Both the position numbers and the translations under genes were made by a program. A stretch of DNA of 64,000 nucleotides from Listeria ivanovii subsp. londoniensis (lineage in GTDB: Bacteria > Bacillota > Bacilli > Lactobacillales > Listeriaceae): NCBI RefSeq assembly GCF_000763495.1, contig NZ_CP009576.1, positions 2,647,001-2,711,000 of the forward strand, written 5' to 3'. Shown here piece by piece: positions 7,612 through 17,183 of the stretch (positions are counted from its first letter, which is position 1; the number at the start of each line of letters is the position of its first letter). The notes beneath the pieces were generated by a model. The model did not search any database. It had not been told where the DNA came from and saw nothing but the letters and a program-made list of their open reading frames with translations.

Positions 7612-10600
7612 TTATTTTGTTCCAGACATAACTCGAACATTATCAATATGAATACTTGTTCCACCTGGTGAATCCATTTGGAAACTAGTGTTGATATTAC
7701 CAGTTGTAACTTTGACATCTTTAATTGTTACGTAATGCCAAACATTATCTGCTACTAAATCAATTGTTTGACCTTCGCCACTGTCATAATTATTTACTGT
7801 CATTTGGGCTTTTGCCGCGCCATCTTCACTTACTTTAACCCAAGCTTCGACATCATATGTGGCATTATTCGCTGGTACAGAAATTTGTTGAGCTAGCGTT
7901 TGTTTATATGCGCCAGGGAGATAGAAGTATGCACTTTGGCTACCGAATGCTGGTGATTCTGGAGGATTAACGCCTGAACCACTATCTATACCATAAGCAT
8001 TATCTTGACCATCTGGATGTGATTCTACCCAATTGGTTGTTCCACTCGGATTTCGTTCAAAACCAACATTATCTAATAAATTCACTTCTGATTGGACTGG
8101 TGACTCTACTGGATCAGCCGAAACGAGAATTCGGTCCATATTAATAGCCCCTGTTGTTTCGCCGTCCATCAAAAAAGTGATTTTATTTATTCCGGCTTTC
8201 AGATCTACTGCTTTTTCTGTATCTGACCAAATATTCCAGTTTTCGCCTTCTGAAGGGAAAGTAACCCGAGAATTATATTCACCATTCGTGTACAAATCAA
8301 GTGTCTGTGGTATACCTGTCCCATTGGCAGTACGCGTATTTAATACATACTCGCCATCTGCCGGCACATCTACTTCAAACTTAATTTCATCTCCAGTTGT
8401 ACCAAAACTACCAACAAATCCCGCACCGCTATAGAACCAGTGATCCGATGCTACTGCAAGTGTTCCTGCAAGATCTGCTTCTTCTGCTTCGACTTTCGCA
8501 ATAGTTGGCGTGAAACCAATATTTACTTTATCAAGTTGTACTTGGTCAGCTTTGTCATCCGCATCGGTTACCACTTTATAAGTAATGCTATTTTTACCTG
8601 CTGAAAGTGGTAATGCTTCTGATGCAACAACTGAATCTGCTGCTGGTTTTAGCATTGTTTGTTTCACGTATTCGCCGTTAACAAAAATACTTAATGATTG
8701 ATTATCACTGGAAGTATTTTTATAAGTTAGATCCACATTGTAATCGCCAGCATCTTTTACATTTGCATAAACAGTTGTTCCAGCGCCATCTGTATCATAG
8801 CCATCTACATATGTTTTTTCAGAAACTGGTTTGTCAGCTACAGTACTTGCAAAATTGGAACCATTTTCCATTTCGTACGTTCCAGTTTGTACGACGCTTC
8901 CAGATCCATTAGCTGTAATCACTGTTTCCGCATCTGCTTGAGCCGGTACTTTTACATAAGTTACCGCTCCGTAAATATCGCTAGAAACAGCATAACCGCC
9001 TCCATCCGCATTTTCTAGTGAAGATAAATCATCATAAAGCTTGCTATCTGCTCCATTAACTTGAACACTTTCGGCTGCATTACCATGAAGTTTAACGATA
9101 TAATTTTCTGTATCCGCTTGATAACTTCCTTCTTTTGCTCCAACAGTGAATGTCGTGCTATCAGCTGTTTTAGAAGTAGTCATTTTTTGTTTTAAATAGG
9201 TTTCTTTTTCATAATCAAAAGATTTTCCGTCATCGTCATAATGTGTAAACGTTGTATTATCTTCCGAGGCAAAAGTGTCTAAATAAACTGTTTTGACTGC
9301 TGATTCACCAACATAGTTTTGTGGTTGTTGCATCGGCATAATTGCACCCTGTTTAACGAACATTGGTACATCTGTCCAGTCTTCATCATTTACTTCATAA
9401 TTGATTGTTTGATTTCCTTCATAAACATCTCCACGGTTATAGTCAATCCAAGTCCCTGCTGGTAAATAAATATCACGAGAACCTGCTCCTTCTTCTAATA
9501 CAGGCGCTGCAAGAATCCCATCACCAAACATCCACTCATCCGTCAAATCTACTACATTTTCATCAGTTGGGTTGTCGAAAGTTAATGGTTGAACTAGACC
9601 AACACCAGATTCATAGGCTTGTCTTTCATATGCATACATATAAGGAATCATTGAATAACGCCAATTCATACTACTTTTCACTACTTCTTCTGCTGTTCCA
9701 CCATAAAACCAAGGTTGGCGTTGTTGATTGTCATTTCCATGTGTACGGAAAACTGGTACAAGGGAACTAAATTCCATCCAACGGCTATATAGTTCAGGAT
9801 CTGGATTTAAGACCTGCCCAGAATTAGCATTAAAGCCACCTGTATCCATGCCCCATTTCGTTTGTCCTAAATTAATTGTCGAAAGCATCGTACTTGGCTG
9901 TTCTTGCATCCCATTTGCCCAATCGATTACTTCGCCTTTTTTCCATTGAACTCCGATATCTCCGGACCAAATAGAAGTTGAATAACGTTGCGCTCCTGGA
10001 TAATATGTTCTACCAGTTTGCCAGACACGTTCATTTGTATATTCCCGTTGCCCTTCATACATTGCTTCAGAAGTAAAACCCGTTGTGAAATTCCCGAACC
10101 AATAATCTGCCCCATTAGAAGATACTTTGTCCGTTTCATCATTCCACCAACCAACAATTCCTTTATCTAGTGCATCTTCGGAATGAGACCACCACCAATT
10201 GCGTTCGTCTGGATTATACGGATCAATACTTCTAACCATTACCGGGAAAGCATAGTCTTCATAAGCTGCTTGGCCTGGATACCAGTAACCCTTTGCTTCT
10301 GCATCTTTGCCTTGTTGCGTCTCGGTGCCATCTTCTAAATTAGTTACAACTCGGGGCTTCGTAATACCAATCATTTTGACACCAAGCGCATCCATATCCG
10401 TTTTTAAAGTTGTATCTGCTGAAGATGGGAAATTATCCGTATTCCAAGCAAACTCACCATAATCTCCACCATGGACTGGATCTCCGTAAAACTTCCAATC
10501 ATAATCAAACGCAAATGAATCAATCGGAATTCCTTTTGCTCGATAAGTATCGATATTTTTTCTGAATTCCGCTTCATTTGTTCCCCACTCAAAGTTAGAA

Positions 10601-11547
10601 AAACCAAGTGACCATTTCGGCATCATTGGTGCGTGTCCTGTAACATCGGCGTAAGAAGACATAATTGCTTCGGGTTTGCCAGACATCAAGTACATTTCGA
10701 CATTTTCTTTCACATAACGGCGTCCTTCAACCACTGTATCGCCATAATAAAACTCTAATTTTTCTTCATCTGAAACCGAATATGGATAACCACCATCACT
10801 ATCTACTAAAAGACCATAGCCAGCCGTTGACCACATGAACGGTCCACCAGCATTCCCTTGCTGACCAGCTTGAGCAGTTTTCCCGCTATTTAAAGCTGTA
10901 TCATCGCGCTCCATACCTAGGTCTCCATCACTAAAACTAATTCCGTAAGCACCATATACATGGTCACTCGCACCACGTTTAAATCTTACACCTCCATCAA
11001 AAATCCCACCATCAGCTGACTCAGATAATAAAGTTTTTCCGTCCTTATCTTTAAATGTCATTCGTGCTGGATTTTTGGCGATTTCGAGTGTACATTCATC
11101 GGTTGTGATTTTTATTGGGTCGGATTCTAAATCAATTGTTGCACCAATTGCTGTAAAAGTAGCATCTGGGTCAATCATTGGTGTCGACTCACTATTTTCT
11201 ACATTTCTTGGACGTAAATTCACTTTTAATAAGTTATTTGCTAGTGGAGAAATCTCCAAATAATCATCTTGGTCTTCATCTCCATTATCTATTTTAAGTG
11301 TAATTACGTTATCTGTGACAGTTGCGTCAATGACATTCCCAAGACCTTCTTCTGCACTCAACTTCGCGTATTCATCCTTACTTAGTTGTTGCGCAGCTTC
11401 TGTTTTCGCAGTTTCTTTTGATTCTTTTTTCTTCGTTTCTTCTGCATTTACTTGTACTTCGAGCGGCTGAGTTATCCCCAAATTCAACCAAACAAGCGGA
11501 AGTACCGCCAAACTGACACAAACTTGCTTCATACCTTTTTTCATCAT
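7612..11547 (-). CDS. Secreted GH31 6-alpha-glucosyltransferase (cycloalternan pathway type)
   Basis: 1311 residues. There is an N-terminal signal peptide (about 1-35, ending QVNA). The GH31 catalytic region spans about 200-750, with the probable nucleophile D470 in GWWNDETDK and the acid/base D530 in SIWSGDIG. Two CBM6/35-like modules (about 885-1010 and 1020-1145) and a C-terminal jelly-roll carbohydrate module (about 1155-1311) follow. Length and module order match 6-alpha-glucosyltransferases (CtsY) that act on maltooligosaccharides to form isomaltosyl ends used to build cycloalternan. It is the last gene of the operon, 12 bases after the LRR gene. Either ATG (11547 or 11544) could start it behind GGGGCGAG. 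GH31 is certain; the transferase specificity is inferred from its partner. Confidence 0.88.
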   Translation of the reverse strand: MMKKGMKQVCVSLAVLPLVWLNLGITQPLEVQVNAEETKKKESKETAKTEAAQQLSKDEYAKLSAEEGLGNVIDATVTDNVITLKIDNGDEDQDDYLEISPLANNLLKVNLRPRNVENSESTPMIDPDATFTAIGATIDLESDPIKITTDECTLEIAKNPARMTFKDKDGKTLLSESADGGIFDGGVRFKRGASDHVYGAYGISFSDGDLGMERDDTALNSGKTAQAGQQGNAGGPFMWSTAGYGLLVDSDGGYPYSVSDEEKLEFYYGDTVVEGRRYVKENVEMYLMSGKPEAIMSSYADVTGHAPMMPKWSLGFSNFEWGTNEAEFRKNIDTYRAKGIPIDSFAFDYDWKFYGDPVHGGDYGEFAWNTDNFPSSADTTLKTDMDALGVKMIGITKPRVVTNLEDGTETQQGKDAEAKGYWYPGQAAYEDYAFPVMVRSIDPYNPDERNWWWSHSEDALDKGIVGWWNDETDKVSSNGADYWFGNFTTGFTSEAMYEGQREYTNERVWQTGRTYYPGAQRYSTSIWSGDIGVQWKKGEVIDWANGMQEQPSTMLSTINLGQTKWGMDTGGFNANSGQVLNPDPELYSRWMEFSSLVPVFRTHGNDNQQRQPWFYGGTAEEVVKSSMNWRYSMIPYMYAYERQAYESGVGLVQPLTFDNPTDENVVDLTDEWMFGDGILAAPVLEEGAGSRDIYLPAGTWIDYNRGDVYEGNQTINYEVNDEDWTDVPMFVKQGAIMPMQQPQNYVGESAVKTVYLDTFASEDNTTFTHYDDDGKSFDYEKETYLKQKMTTSKTADSTTFTVGAKEGSYQADTENYIVKLHGNAAESVQVNGADSKLYDDLSSLENADGGGYAVSSDIYGAVTYVKVPAQADAETVITANGSGSVVQTGTYEMENGSNFASTVADKPVSEKTYVDGYDTDGAGTTVYANVKDAGDYNVDLTYKNTSSDNQSLSIFVNGEYVKQTMLKPAADSVVASEALPLSAGKNSITYKVVTDADDKADQVQLDKVNIGFTPTIAKVEAEEADLAGTLAVASDHWFYSGAGFVGSFGTTGDEIKFEVDVPADGEYVLNTRTANGTGIPQTLDLYTNGEYNSRVTFPSEGENWNIWSDTEKAVDLKAGINKITFLMDGETTGAINMDRILVSADPVESPVQSEVNLLDNVGFERNPSGTTNWVESHPDGQDNAYGIDSGSGVNPPESPAFGSQSAYFYLPGAYKQTLAQQISVPANNATYDVEAWVKVSEDGAAKAQMTVNNYDSGEGQTIDLVADNVWHYVTIKDVKVTTGNINTSFQMDSPGGTSIHIDNVRVMSGTK

Positions 11548-11559
11548 CTCGCCCCTTTT

Positions 11560-12504
11560 TTATTCTGTAATTGTTACAGGAAAATCATACCATCCAAGAT
11601 ATTCTCCATCGTTATATCCTAATGAAATCTCAAGCAAATGTTCTCCTGGTGCTAAAAATGCTGTATCTATCGTGTACATATACGATCCTTCATAAGTTGG
11701 ATACTCAGGTTCATACAGGGTGCTGCCGTTATCCCTAATAATAATTATGTTCCTCGGACTTGCCGCAATAAAGTCTAATGCTTGGTATACAAATGGAATA
11801 AAAACGTCTAAATTCTCCCCTTGCTTAATGGTAGTTTTCGGATAAGTTGCTGTTTGCTCATCAAATGACCAGCTACTTAGTTGTTTTGATTGAAATATTT
11901 CTTCTGGAATAGAAATTAAATGATTTTGATAAAGAAGTAATGTGTCTAGGTTAGTTAAATTCATCCAAATATCTTTTTCAACAAAACCAGAAAGCCCCGC
12001 ATCTTCCAAATTAACATCTATCAGGTTTTCCATTCCAAAAAAATGTGGAATGTTCAACCCAAATTTGTTCCCAGACATATCTACTGTCGTTAAATTAGGA
12101 TAAACTTCATTCGGAAAAGAAGTAATATTCGCACTATTAGCTTGAATATTTTTTAAGGAAGGCAAACTTGCTGATAACGATGGCATTTCACCTATATTAT
12201 TGCTCCAAATACCTAACTCTACCGCATTAGGAAAAACTTCATTATTTAGAACATTTAAATCCTCACCTGTTAAGTCTAATCCCGGCAAAGCAATTACAGT
12301 AATTGTATCCAAATCATCTTGGGTAATAATATCATTTACTGATTCCTTACCAAGTTCCTCTGCGAACACTTCTGCAATTGCTTCAACCGGAAAAGCTTCA
12401 ATAATTGGAGCTGGAAGTGGCACCGTCTCAGCTTGTACTTTTGTCATCGGAGTAAAGATAACGCAACACATAGTTATCAATAACATTCCTATTATTTTTC
12501 TCAT
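11560..12504 (-). CDS. Secreted LRR (internalin-like) protein inside the glucan operon
   Basis: 314 residues: signal peptide 1-25 (ending VQAE), then the cap-like PLPAPIIEAFPVEAIAEVFAEEL and SVNDIITQDDLDTITVIAL. Irregular leucine-rich repeats follow (about 65-205, for example LPSLKNIQANSANITSFPNEVYPNLTTV), then an Ig-like C-terminal domain. There is no LPXTG, GW or other anchor, so it should be released. It is related to the protein at 46428-47471 (shared PLPAPII..FP and SVNDII-Q-DLD). It is flanked on both sides by GH31 genes in one operon, so it may be expressed with them. Its role in glucan metabolism is unknown. Confidence 0.85.
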   Translation of the reverse strand: MRKIIGMLLITMCCVIFTPMTKVQAETVPLPAPIIEAFPVEAIAEVFAEELGKESVNDIITQDDLDTITVIALPGLDLTGEDLNVLNNEVFPNAVELGIWSNNIGEMPSLSASLPSLKNIQANSANITSFPNEVYPNLTTVDMSGNKFGLNIPHFFGMENLIDVNLEDAGLSGFVEKDIWMNLTNLDTLLLYQNHLISIPEEIFQSKQLSSWSFDEQTATYPKTTIKQGENLDVFIPFVYQALDFIAASPRNIIIIRDNGSTLYEPEYPTYEGSYMYTIDTAFLAPGEHLLEISLGYNDGEYLGWYDFPVTITE

Positions 12505-12525
12505 TCATGCTCCCCCTTTCAATTT

Positions 12526-12556
12526 GCCACCCTTTTTATCCACTAAAAAGGGTGGC
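12526..12556 (-). other. Intercistronic hairpin
   Basis: GCCACCCTTTTTA and TAAAAAGGGTGGC form a 13-bp perfect stem with a five-base loop between the two upstream operon genes. No T tract follows, so it is more likely an mRNA-stabilising or processing element that lets the 5' gene be expressed above the 3' genes. Confidence 0.6.
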
Positions 12557-12562
12557 ATAACT

Positions 12563-15500
12563 TTATTTCTTAATAACTACATGGTCAAAGTTAATTCCTA
12601 CCGTGTCATCTGCTTCAAAATCAAAGACAACTTGGTTATTTCCATCATGTAAAGTTACTGGTACTTCCACCGTTGCCCAAGTATCCCAATCTGCCGTTTT
12701 TGGCAAAGTGATTTTTTGTTTGGCACCATTCACATAAACAGTTCTTGTTGCATCTTCTACTCCAGCACTATAACGAACTTCCATTGTGTAATCTGAAGCG
12801 CCATCCACCGCATCGATATCAAACTCGACCGCTTCTTTTTCTTGGTCAAAGCTTGCTACAAATCCTGTGCCTGTATATCCAGCGTGGTCACTCGCAGTAG
12901 TTACATTTGTTAAATGACCAAATTCAGCCTCATATGGTGCATGATTTGTTCCATTCATTACAATGGTTTGAGCACTCGTTTTTGCTTCTGCTTTTACATA
13001 AGTTAGATTTTGTACAGAATCATAGTAATAGCCAGTTGTAGCTTCATTGAATGCATCAAGCGTTCCTGCTTTTGCTACTTCTGTTCCATCAAGCGTAACG
13101 CCTGTTGGTTCAGTGCTGAAAACTTGCATGGTTGTTTCATCTGCCATTGCTGGAAGATCTACGGTTACTTTTTCATTTGCAAAGTCTTCAGAAACACTAA
13201 TGTCATGCATTTCTCCACCATTTACATCATCATAAAAGCTATATTCGCTTTCTCCTGATGGGTAAACACGGAAAGTTAGATTTTCATAAGCATTTAAATC
13301 ATTTCCGACATTTTGGCCAAGTTGATAGCCATCTGTCATGTTCATCGGAATAATTGCACCTGCTTTTGCAAAGACAGGAAGTGTATCAACATCTGCATGG
13401 TAAGAAATTGTTTCACCACCTGGATGAATACCACCATTCCAAATATCAACCCATTCTCCTTCTGGTAAATAAACTTCTTTTTCAGTTTGACCTTCTTGTA
13501 CAATTGGTGCTACTAATAAATCATTACCAAACATATACTGTTCATCCAAAACGTGGGTGTTCACATCATCCGGATAATCCATTGCCATTTGACGCATCAT
13601 TGATTTACCATTGTCAGCAGTATCTTTTGCTGCCGTGTAAATGTATGGCAATAAATTCATTCTTGTATATAGATATTTTTGGAACGTTGGTAAAATTGTT
13701 TCGTCACCTGTTCTAGCTACTGCGTTCCAAGGTGAGCGTTCTTCACTTGGCGATGGATCTGATTTTTCCGAGTGGAACTGCATAATCGGTGCAAATGCTG
13801 CCATTGCTGTTGCCCGTTTATAAAGTTCGGATGTCGGATAATCTCCCGTAAATCCAGCCATATCCCAAGCCCAATAAGAAACACCTGATGTGGAAGCGCT
13901 AAGTCCTGCTTTTACAGATGATTGGAATGATTCAAAAGTAGAAGTTTGATCTCCTGACCAGTAAATTCCTGATTTTTGAGCTCCTGAAGTTCCAGAACGA
14001 CTGAATGAAACTGCTTCCGGATTAATGCTTTTTGCAAAATCAAAATAGCTAGAAACATAATCACTTGGATAACGGTTTCTCATTTCTTGTCCATTTTCAC
14101 CGTTAGAGAAAGTTGTATCGCGTCCCCAGACCATTTCTCCACCATCTGTTTTAAATCCGTCAATCCCCACATCTGTTAATAAGTATTCACGTTGCGACGT
14201 CCACCAATCTACTGCTTCTTTATTAGTGAAGTCTAGTAATATCCCATTTCCAAACCACTGAGACGCTGGAACACGATATGGTGCTCCTGTCCCGTCATCC
14301 GCACTGTACCCTTGGCTTATCATGTATTCTTCATCATTATCTCGTTGTTCGTAAACAGTGCCATCATCTTTTAGTACTGGCACTTGCCATAAAACGATAT
14401 TCATCCCTGCATCATGAACACTATCCACCATTGTTTTTGGATCTGCCCATTTCCCGTTAAAAGTAAAATCATCATAGCCAAATGCTTCCCCATCTTTTTT
14501 AGCTGTGTAGGTTGCATCATTCCAGATATAGTACGTTTCTTCATCACTCCATTGCTCTAATACAAATCCAGTAGCTGGAATTTCGTTTTCTTCTGCATTA
14601 GCTAGTGCTGTACTAACATCTGAATCTCTGTCCCACTCATTTGCTGACATCCAAAGGCCAAAAGCCCATTTCGGTAGCAAAGTGGTTTTCCCAGTTATAT
14701 CTGTATAGTTATTCACAATATCATTTTGATCTTTGCCGCTAATAACATAATAGTCTAGCATCGTCGTCATATCTCCATCATTGTCCAAAACAAAGCTGTA
14801 CTTGTCTTCTACTTTAGAAGCCATTTGGAACTGTGAATGGAAATCCGAATTAACATACATACCATATTTATTAGCACTTACAAAGAATGGTACTGCTAAA
14901 TAAGTTCTTTCTGTTTGAGCTTGATCTTGATATTCATTATAGACATAAGTTTCTACATCTTTTCCGCGTTGGTTAATTGTGTCATAACGTTCACCAAAAC
15001 CATAAAACGCTTCATCACTTGGGGTTACAAAATTATTTTGATATTGGTTAATAACGTTTTTACCATCTGTTAACCAACCCAAACTATTTGCTGTTGTATA
15101 CTCACTTGTAAGTAAAGTTCCATCTGCTTGATAAACTTCCATCCGATATGGTGATTTTTGGATCTCCACTCGTAAATCTTCAGTTGTAATCAATACTTCA
15201 TCTGCACCATCTTCTACAGTGTAACCTGATTTACCAGCATGTCCTGTTTCCTTACCAGTTGGGGAAAGTTCCATCCGTAGCGTATCTAAATCTTCAAAAG
15301 ATACATATAACTTCGGCGTGAAATTTCCTGCCGTAGCCGTCATATTCAATGTAATAGAATCGCCATTATCCACGACACTACTTACATTCTCTACATATTC
15401 CCAATCTGTTACATAAAAAGTAAAAGGACCACTTTCATAGGTTGCCCCGCCGTTAGCAGAACCTTTTGTTGTATAAGTAATTTCATCGCCTTTTTCAAAT

Positions 15501-15838
15501 TTCCCTAAATCTGCTTTCCAGTAAGTATTATTACCACTATTATAATCATAGCTTGCTGTTACATTTTCTTGTGCAACTCCATTTTTAGTCCATTCCACCC
15601 AGACATTATCCCCGTCTTCTATTGGCCAAGTTGTGATATTTAGCGTGACATCTTCCCCAGCTTTTGGATCTCTTGGCGAACGTTCTGTCGGTTGAACAGA
15701 ATATAAATCATCATCTCCGTATGGCGAGTGATATTCCCCATCCATCGCGAAAACATTCGTCCCAAATCCACTTAAACAACTAAAAATAAGTATTCCTAGA
15801 ATAAATACCAAACTAATTTTTCTGAACTTTCGCTTCAT
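12563..15838 (-). CDS. Secreted GH31 1,3-alpha-isomaltosyltransferase (cycloalternan-forming type)
   Basis: 1091 residues, almost the length of CtsZ-type isomaltosyltransferases. Signal peptide about 1-32 (ending VFAMD). An N-terminal beta domain (about 45-145) precedes the GH31 barrel (about 270-800), with nucleophile D565 in DGFKTDGGE and acid/base D630 in IYWSGDQTS. A proximal beta domain and a C-terminal CBM35 (about 970-1091, YEAEFGHLTNVTTASDHAGYTG) follow. The family transfers isomaltosyl units and cyclises them into cycloalternan, which Listeria is known to make outside the cell and import. It is the first gene of the operon. GGGAGG precedes the ATG. Confidence 0.9.
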   Translation of the reverse strand: MKRKFRKISLVFILGILIFSCLSGFGTNVFAMDGEYHSPYGDDDLYSVQPTERSPRDPKAGEDVTLNITTWPIEDGDNVWVEWTKNGVAQENVTASYDYNSGNNTYWKADLGKFEKGDEITYTTKGSANGGATYESGPFTFYVTDWEYVENVSSVVDNGDSITLNMTATAGNFTPKLYVSFEDLDTLRMELSPTGKETGHAGKSGYTVEDGADEVLITTEDLRVEIQKSPYRMEVYQADGTLLTSEYTTANSLGWLTDGKNVINQYQNNFVTPSDEAFYGFGERYDTINQRGKDVETYVYNEYQDQAQTERTYLAVPFFVSANKYGMYVNSDFHSQFQMASKVEDKYSFVLDNDGDMTTMLDYYVISGKDQNDIVNNYTDITGKTTLLPKWAFGLWMSANEWDRDSDVSTALANAEENEIPATGFVLEQWSDEETYYIWNDATYTAKKDGEAFGYDDFTFNGKWADPKTMVDSVHDAGMNIVLWQVPVLKDDGTVYEQRDNDEEYMISQGYSADDGTGAPYRVPASQWFGNGILLDFTNKEAVDWWTSQREYLLTDVGIDGFKTDGGEMVWGRDTTFSNGENGQEMRNRYPSDYVSSYFDFAKSINPEAVSFSRSGTSGAQKSGIYWSGDQTSTFESFQSSVKAGLSASTSGVSYWAWDMAGFTGDYPTSELYKRATAMAAFAPIMQFHSEKSDPSPSEERSPWNAVARTGDETILPTFQKYLYTRMNLLPYIYTAAKDTADNGKSMMRQMAMDYPDDVNTHVLDEQYMFGNDLLVAPIVQEGQTEKEVYLPEGEWVDIWNGGIHPGGETISYHADVDTLPVFAKAGAIIPMNMTDGYQLGQNVGNDLNAYENLTFRVYPSGESEYSFYDDVNGGEMHDISVSEDFANEKVTVDLPAMADETTMQVFSTEPTGVTLDGTEVAKAGTLDAFNEATTGYYYDSVQNLTYVKAEAKTSAQTIVMNGTNHAPYEAEFGHLTNVTTASDHAGYTGTGFVASFDQEKEAVEFDIDAVDGASDYTMEVRYSAGVEDATRTVYVNGAKQKITLPKTADWDTWATVEVPVTLHDGNNQVVFDFEADDTVGINFDHVVIKK

Positions 15839-15941
15839 CTCACTTTCCTCCCTTAATTCACCTTTTTCCTAAAAAAGCACTACTTTAGATGTAATATTTT
15901 TCAAAATTGTTAATTTTAGAATAGTTGTATTGTACATATAA

Positions 15942-15986
15942 TCACATAGTGTTATAATTTTTCACAGATACACTACAAATATTCAA
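15942..15986 (-). CDS. Candidate micro-ORF, 14 residues (pep3)
   Basis: TTG start at 15986, eight bases after a perfect AAGGAGG (15995-16001). It encodes MNICSVSVKNYNTM and stops at TGA 15942. The strong RBS is the main argument, and the TTG start and low hydrophobicity weaken it. It lies in the leader of the alpha-glucan operon. Confidence 0.25.
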   Translation of the reverse strand: MNICSVSVKNYNTM

Positions 15987-16030
15987 ATTAACTTCCTCCT
16001 TACAAAAAACGCAATTATGCCAGACCATAT

Positions 16031-16072
16031 TCATGGAAAAACAATAATTGCGCTCATCAGAAGAACTTGCAT
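16031..16072 (-). CDS. Candidate hydrophobic micro-ORF, 13 residues (pep2)
   Basis: ATG 16072 to TGA 16031 encodes MQVLLMSAIIVFP, a short hydrophobic peptide. It starts seven bases after the stop of pep1 with only a weak AGG, so translation would have to be coupled. Its composition resembles the short hydrophobic peptides sensed by Rgg proteins, and an Rgg-type gene is divergent to it. No experimental-type evidence is visible. Confidence 0.3.
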   Translation of the reverse strand: MQVLLMSAIIVFP

Positions 16073-16079
16073 AGCTAAC

Positions 16080-16118
16080 CTAGAATAACCAGTTAATACT
16101 TGTTACGAAAGTTAACAT
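16080..16118 (-). CDS. Candidate micro-ORF, 12 residues (pep1)
   Basis: ATG 16118 is eight bases after GGAGG in AAAGGAGGGAG (16124-16131 core). It encodes MLTFVTSINWLF and stops at TAG 16080. The RBS is among the strongest in the region yet serves no longer frame, which argues for a real leader peptide or pheromone precursor. The gene is divergent to the Rgg-type regulator and upstream of the glucan operon. Confidence 0.4.
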   Translation of the reverse strand: MLTFVTSINWLF

Positions 16119-16216
16119 GTTTTCTCCCTCCTTTTTTTATCTATACAAAAATTCTATCCTAGAAACCCAACATAAAATTAAAATACATCAAATTTGAACA
16201 AAAGGAGTTGTGTTTT

Positions 16217-17128
16217 ATGCAAAATGTCGGTGATACGTTGAAATTTATTCGGAAAAGTAAAAGTTTAACACAAAAAGAAGCTTGTTCTGAAGCACTAAGT
16301 CGTTCTAATTACCAAAAGATTGAGAATAATAAGATTATTCCCGGTATGGACCGCTTTATTCAAATCTTACTCAATTTTAATATGACATTAGAAGAATTTG
16401 AGTTCATTAAGCGTGATTTTACACCTTCTCCAAAAGAGAATATCCTTTATTTATACTCCAAGATCCTTACCTCTTCAGAAACAGATATTCTCAAAGATGT
16501 TATTTCCAAATGCAATGATTACTTAAAAGAACACCCGACTGATATCTTTATTTCAGATGTGAAAGCTTCTCTTGAAGGTGTTTTGCTTGCTGAAAAAGAA
16601 CATAATTTCAAATTAGCTCGAGAAAAAGTAGCTTATATTTGGGAAAGACTAGCCAAATCAGATGAGTTATTTTGGAATGATATTATGATTTTAAGAAATA
16701 TTTTCTTTATTTTTGAAAATGAAACAGCTCAACATATTGTCAACCGTCTAATTGTTCAACTTAAGAAATATCGCTATTTATACCCCACTCTTTCAATTGA
16801 AATTTCCCTTCACGTCAATCGAGCCACTTACTTAATTTTGGATGAAAAATATGAACTCGCTTTGCACTTTATTGAAAAGTCTATTAAAATCGCTAAGCAA
16901 AACCATTATTATCTTCACTTTTGTATGGCGATTGCTAAAAAAGGTATTGTTCTCTATAAGTTAGGTGAAAAAGCAACTGGTAAAGAATTTATGCAACGAG
17001 CACTTCGCGTTGCTAAGGTCCTTGAGGAAGAGCGGATCTTAAGTGGTATTAAAGATGAAATTAATTATTTCCTTCATGATGATATTGAAGAGCTTTCCTT
17101 AAATGAAGCAACTAAAATTAATATATAA
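16217..17128 (+). CDS. Rgg/GadR/MutR-family transcriptional regulator
   Basis: 303 residues from ATG 16217 (MQNVGDTLKFIRKSKSLTQKEACSEALSRSNYQKIENN). An in-frame TTG at 16208 overlaps the spacing of AAAGGAG (16201-16207) and is rejected. The N-terminal HTH_3 domain (about 5-65) is followed by a long all-helical TPR-like domain (about 75-300), as in Rgg, PlcR and PrgX-type regulators. Several of these bind short peptides. It is divergent to the alpha-glucan operon and the likely local regulator of it. It ends at a terminator shared with smpB. Confidence 0.88.
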   Translation: MQNVGDTLKFIRKSKSLTQKEACSEALSRSNYQKIENNKIIPGMDRFIQILLNFNMTLEEFEFIKRDFTPSPKENILYLYSKILTSSETDILKDVISKCNDYLKEHPTDIFISDVKASLEGVLLAEKEHNFKLAREKVAYIWERLAKSDELFWNDIMILRNIFFIFENETAQHIVNRLIVQLKKYRYLYPTLSIEISLHVNRATYLILDEKYELALHFIEKSIKIAKQNHYYLHFCMAIAKKGIVLYKLGEKATGKEFMQRALRVAKVLEEERILSGIKDEINYFLHDDIEELSLNEATKINI

Positions 17129-17132
17129 AAAT

Positions 17133-17180
17133 CCTAAATCTAGTTTCTTCAACGGTTTAAGTTGAATGACTAGATTTAGG
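17133..17180. terminator. Bidirectional terminator between the rgg-type gene and smpB
   Basis: CCTAAATCTAGT (17133-17144) pairs perfectly with ACTAGATTTAGG (17169-17180). Confidence 0.85.
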
Positions 17181-17183
17181 CTT

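Noticed and set aside
8033-8434. Long antisense ORFs inside the GH31, rnr, pgk, eno and other genes
   Set aside because: They are shadow frames of strongly supported coding sequences, without RBS or recognisable products.
16021-16092. 23-codon plus-strand ORF starting MPDHIHGK between the regulator and the operon
   Set aside because: No RBS, and it lies antisense to better-supported micro-ORFs.
16101-16117. TGTTACGAAAGTTAACA as a CcpA cre site
   Set aside because: It is a poor match at the central CG positions and is explained by the start of the micro-ORF; its five-base arms are short. A role as a regulator box cannot be excluded.
16112-16125. TTAACATGTTTTCT as a PrfA box
   Set aside because: At least three mismatches in the second half and no correctly spaced -10 for a downstream gene.
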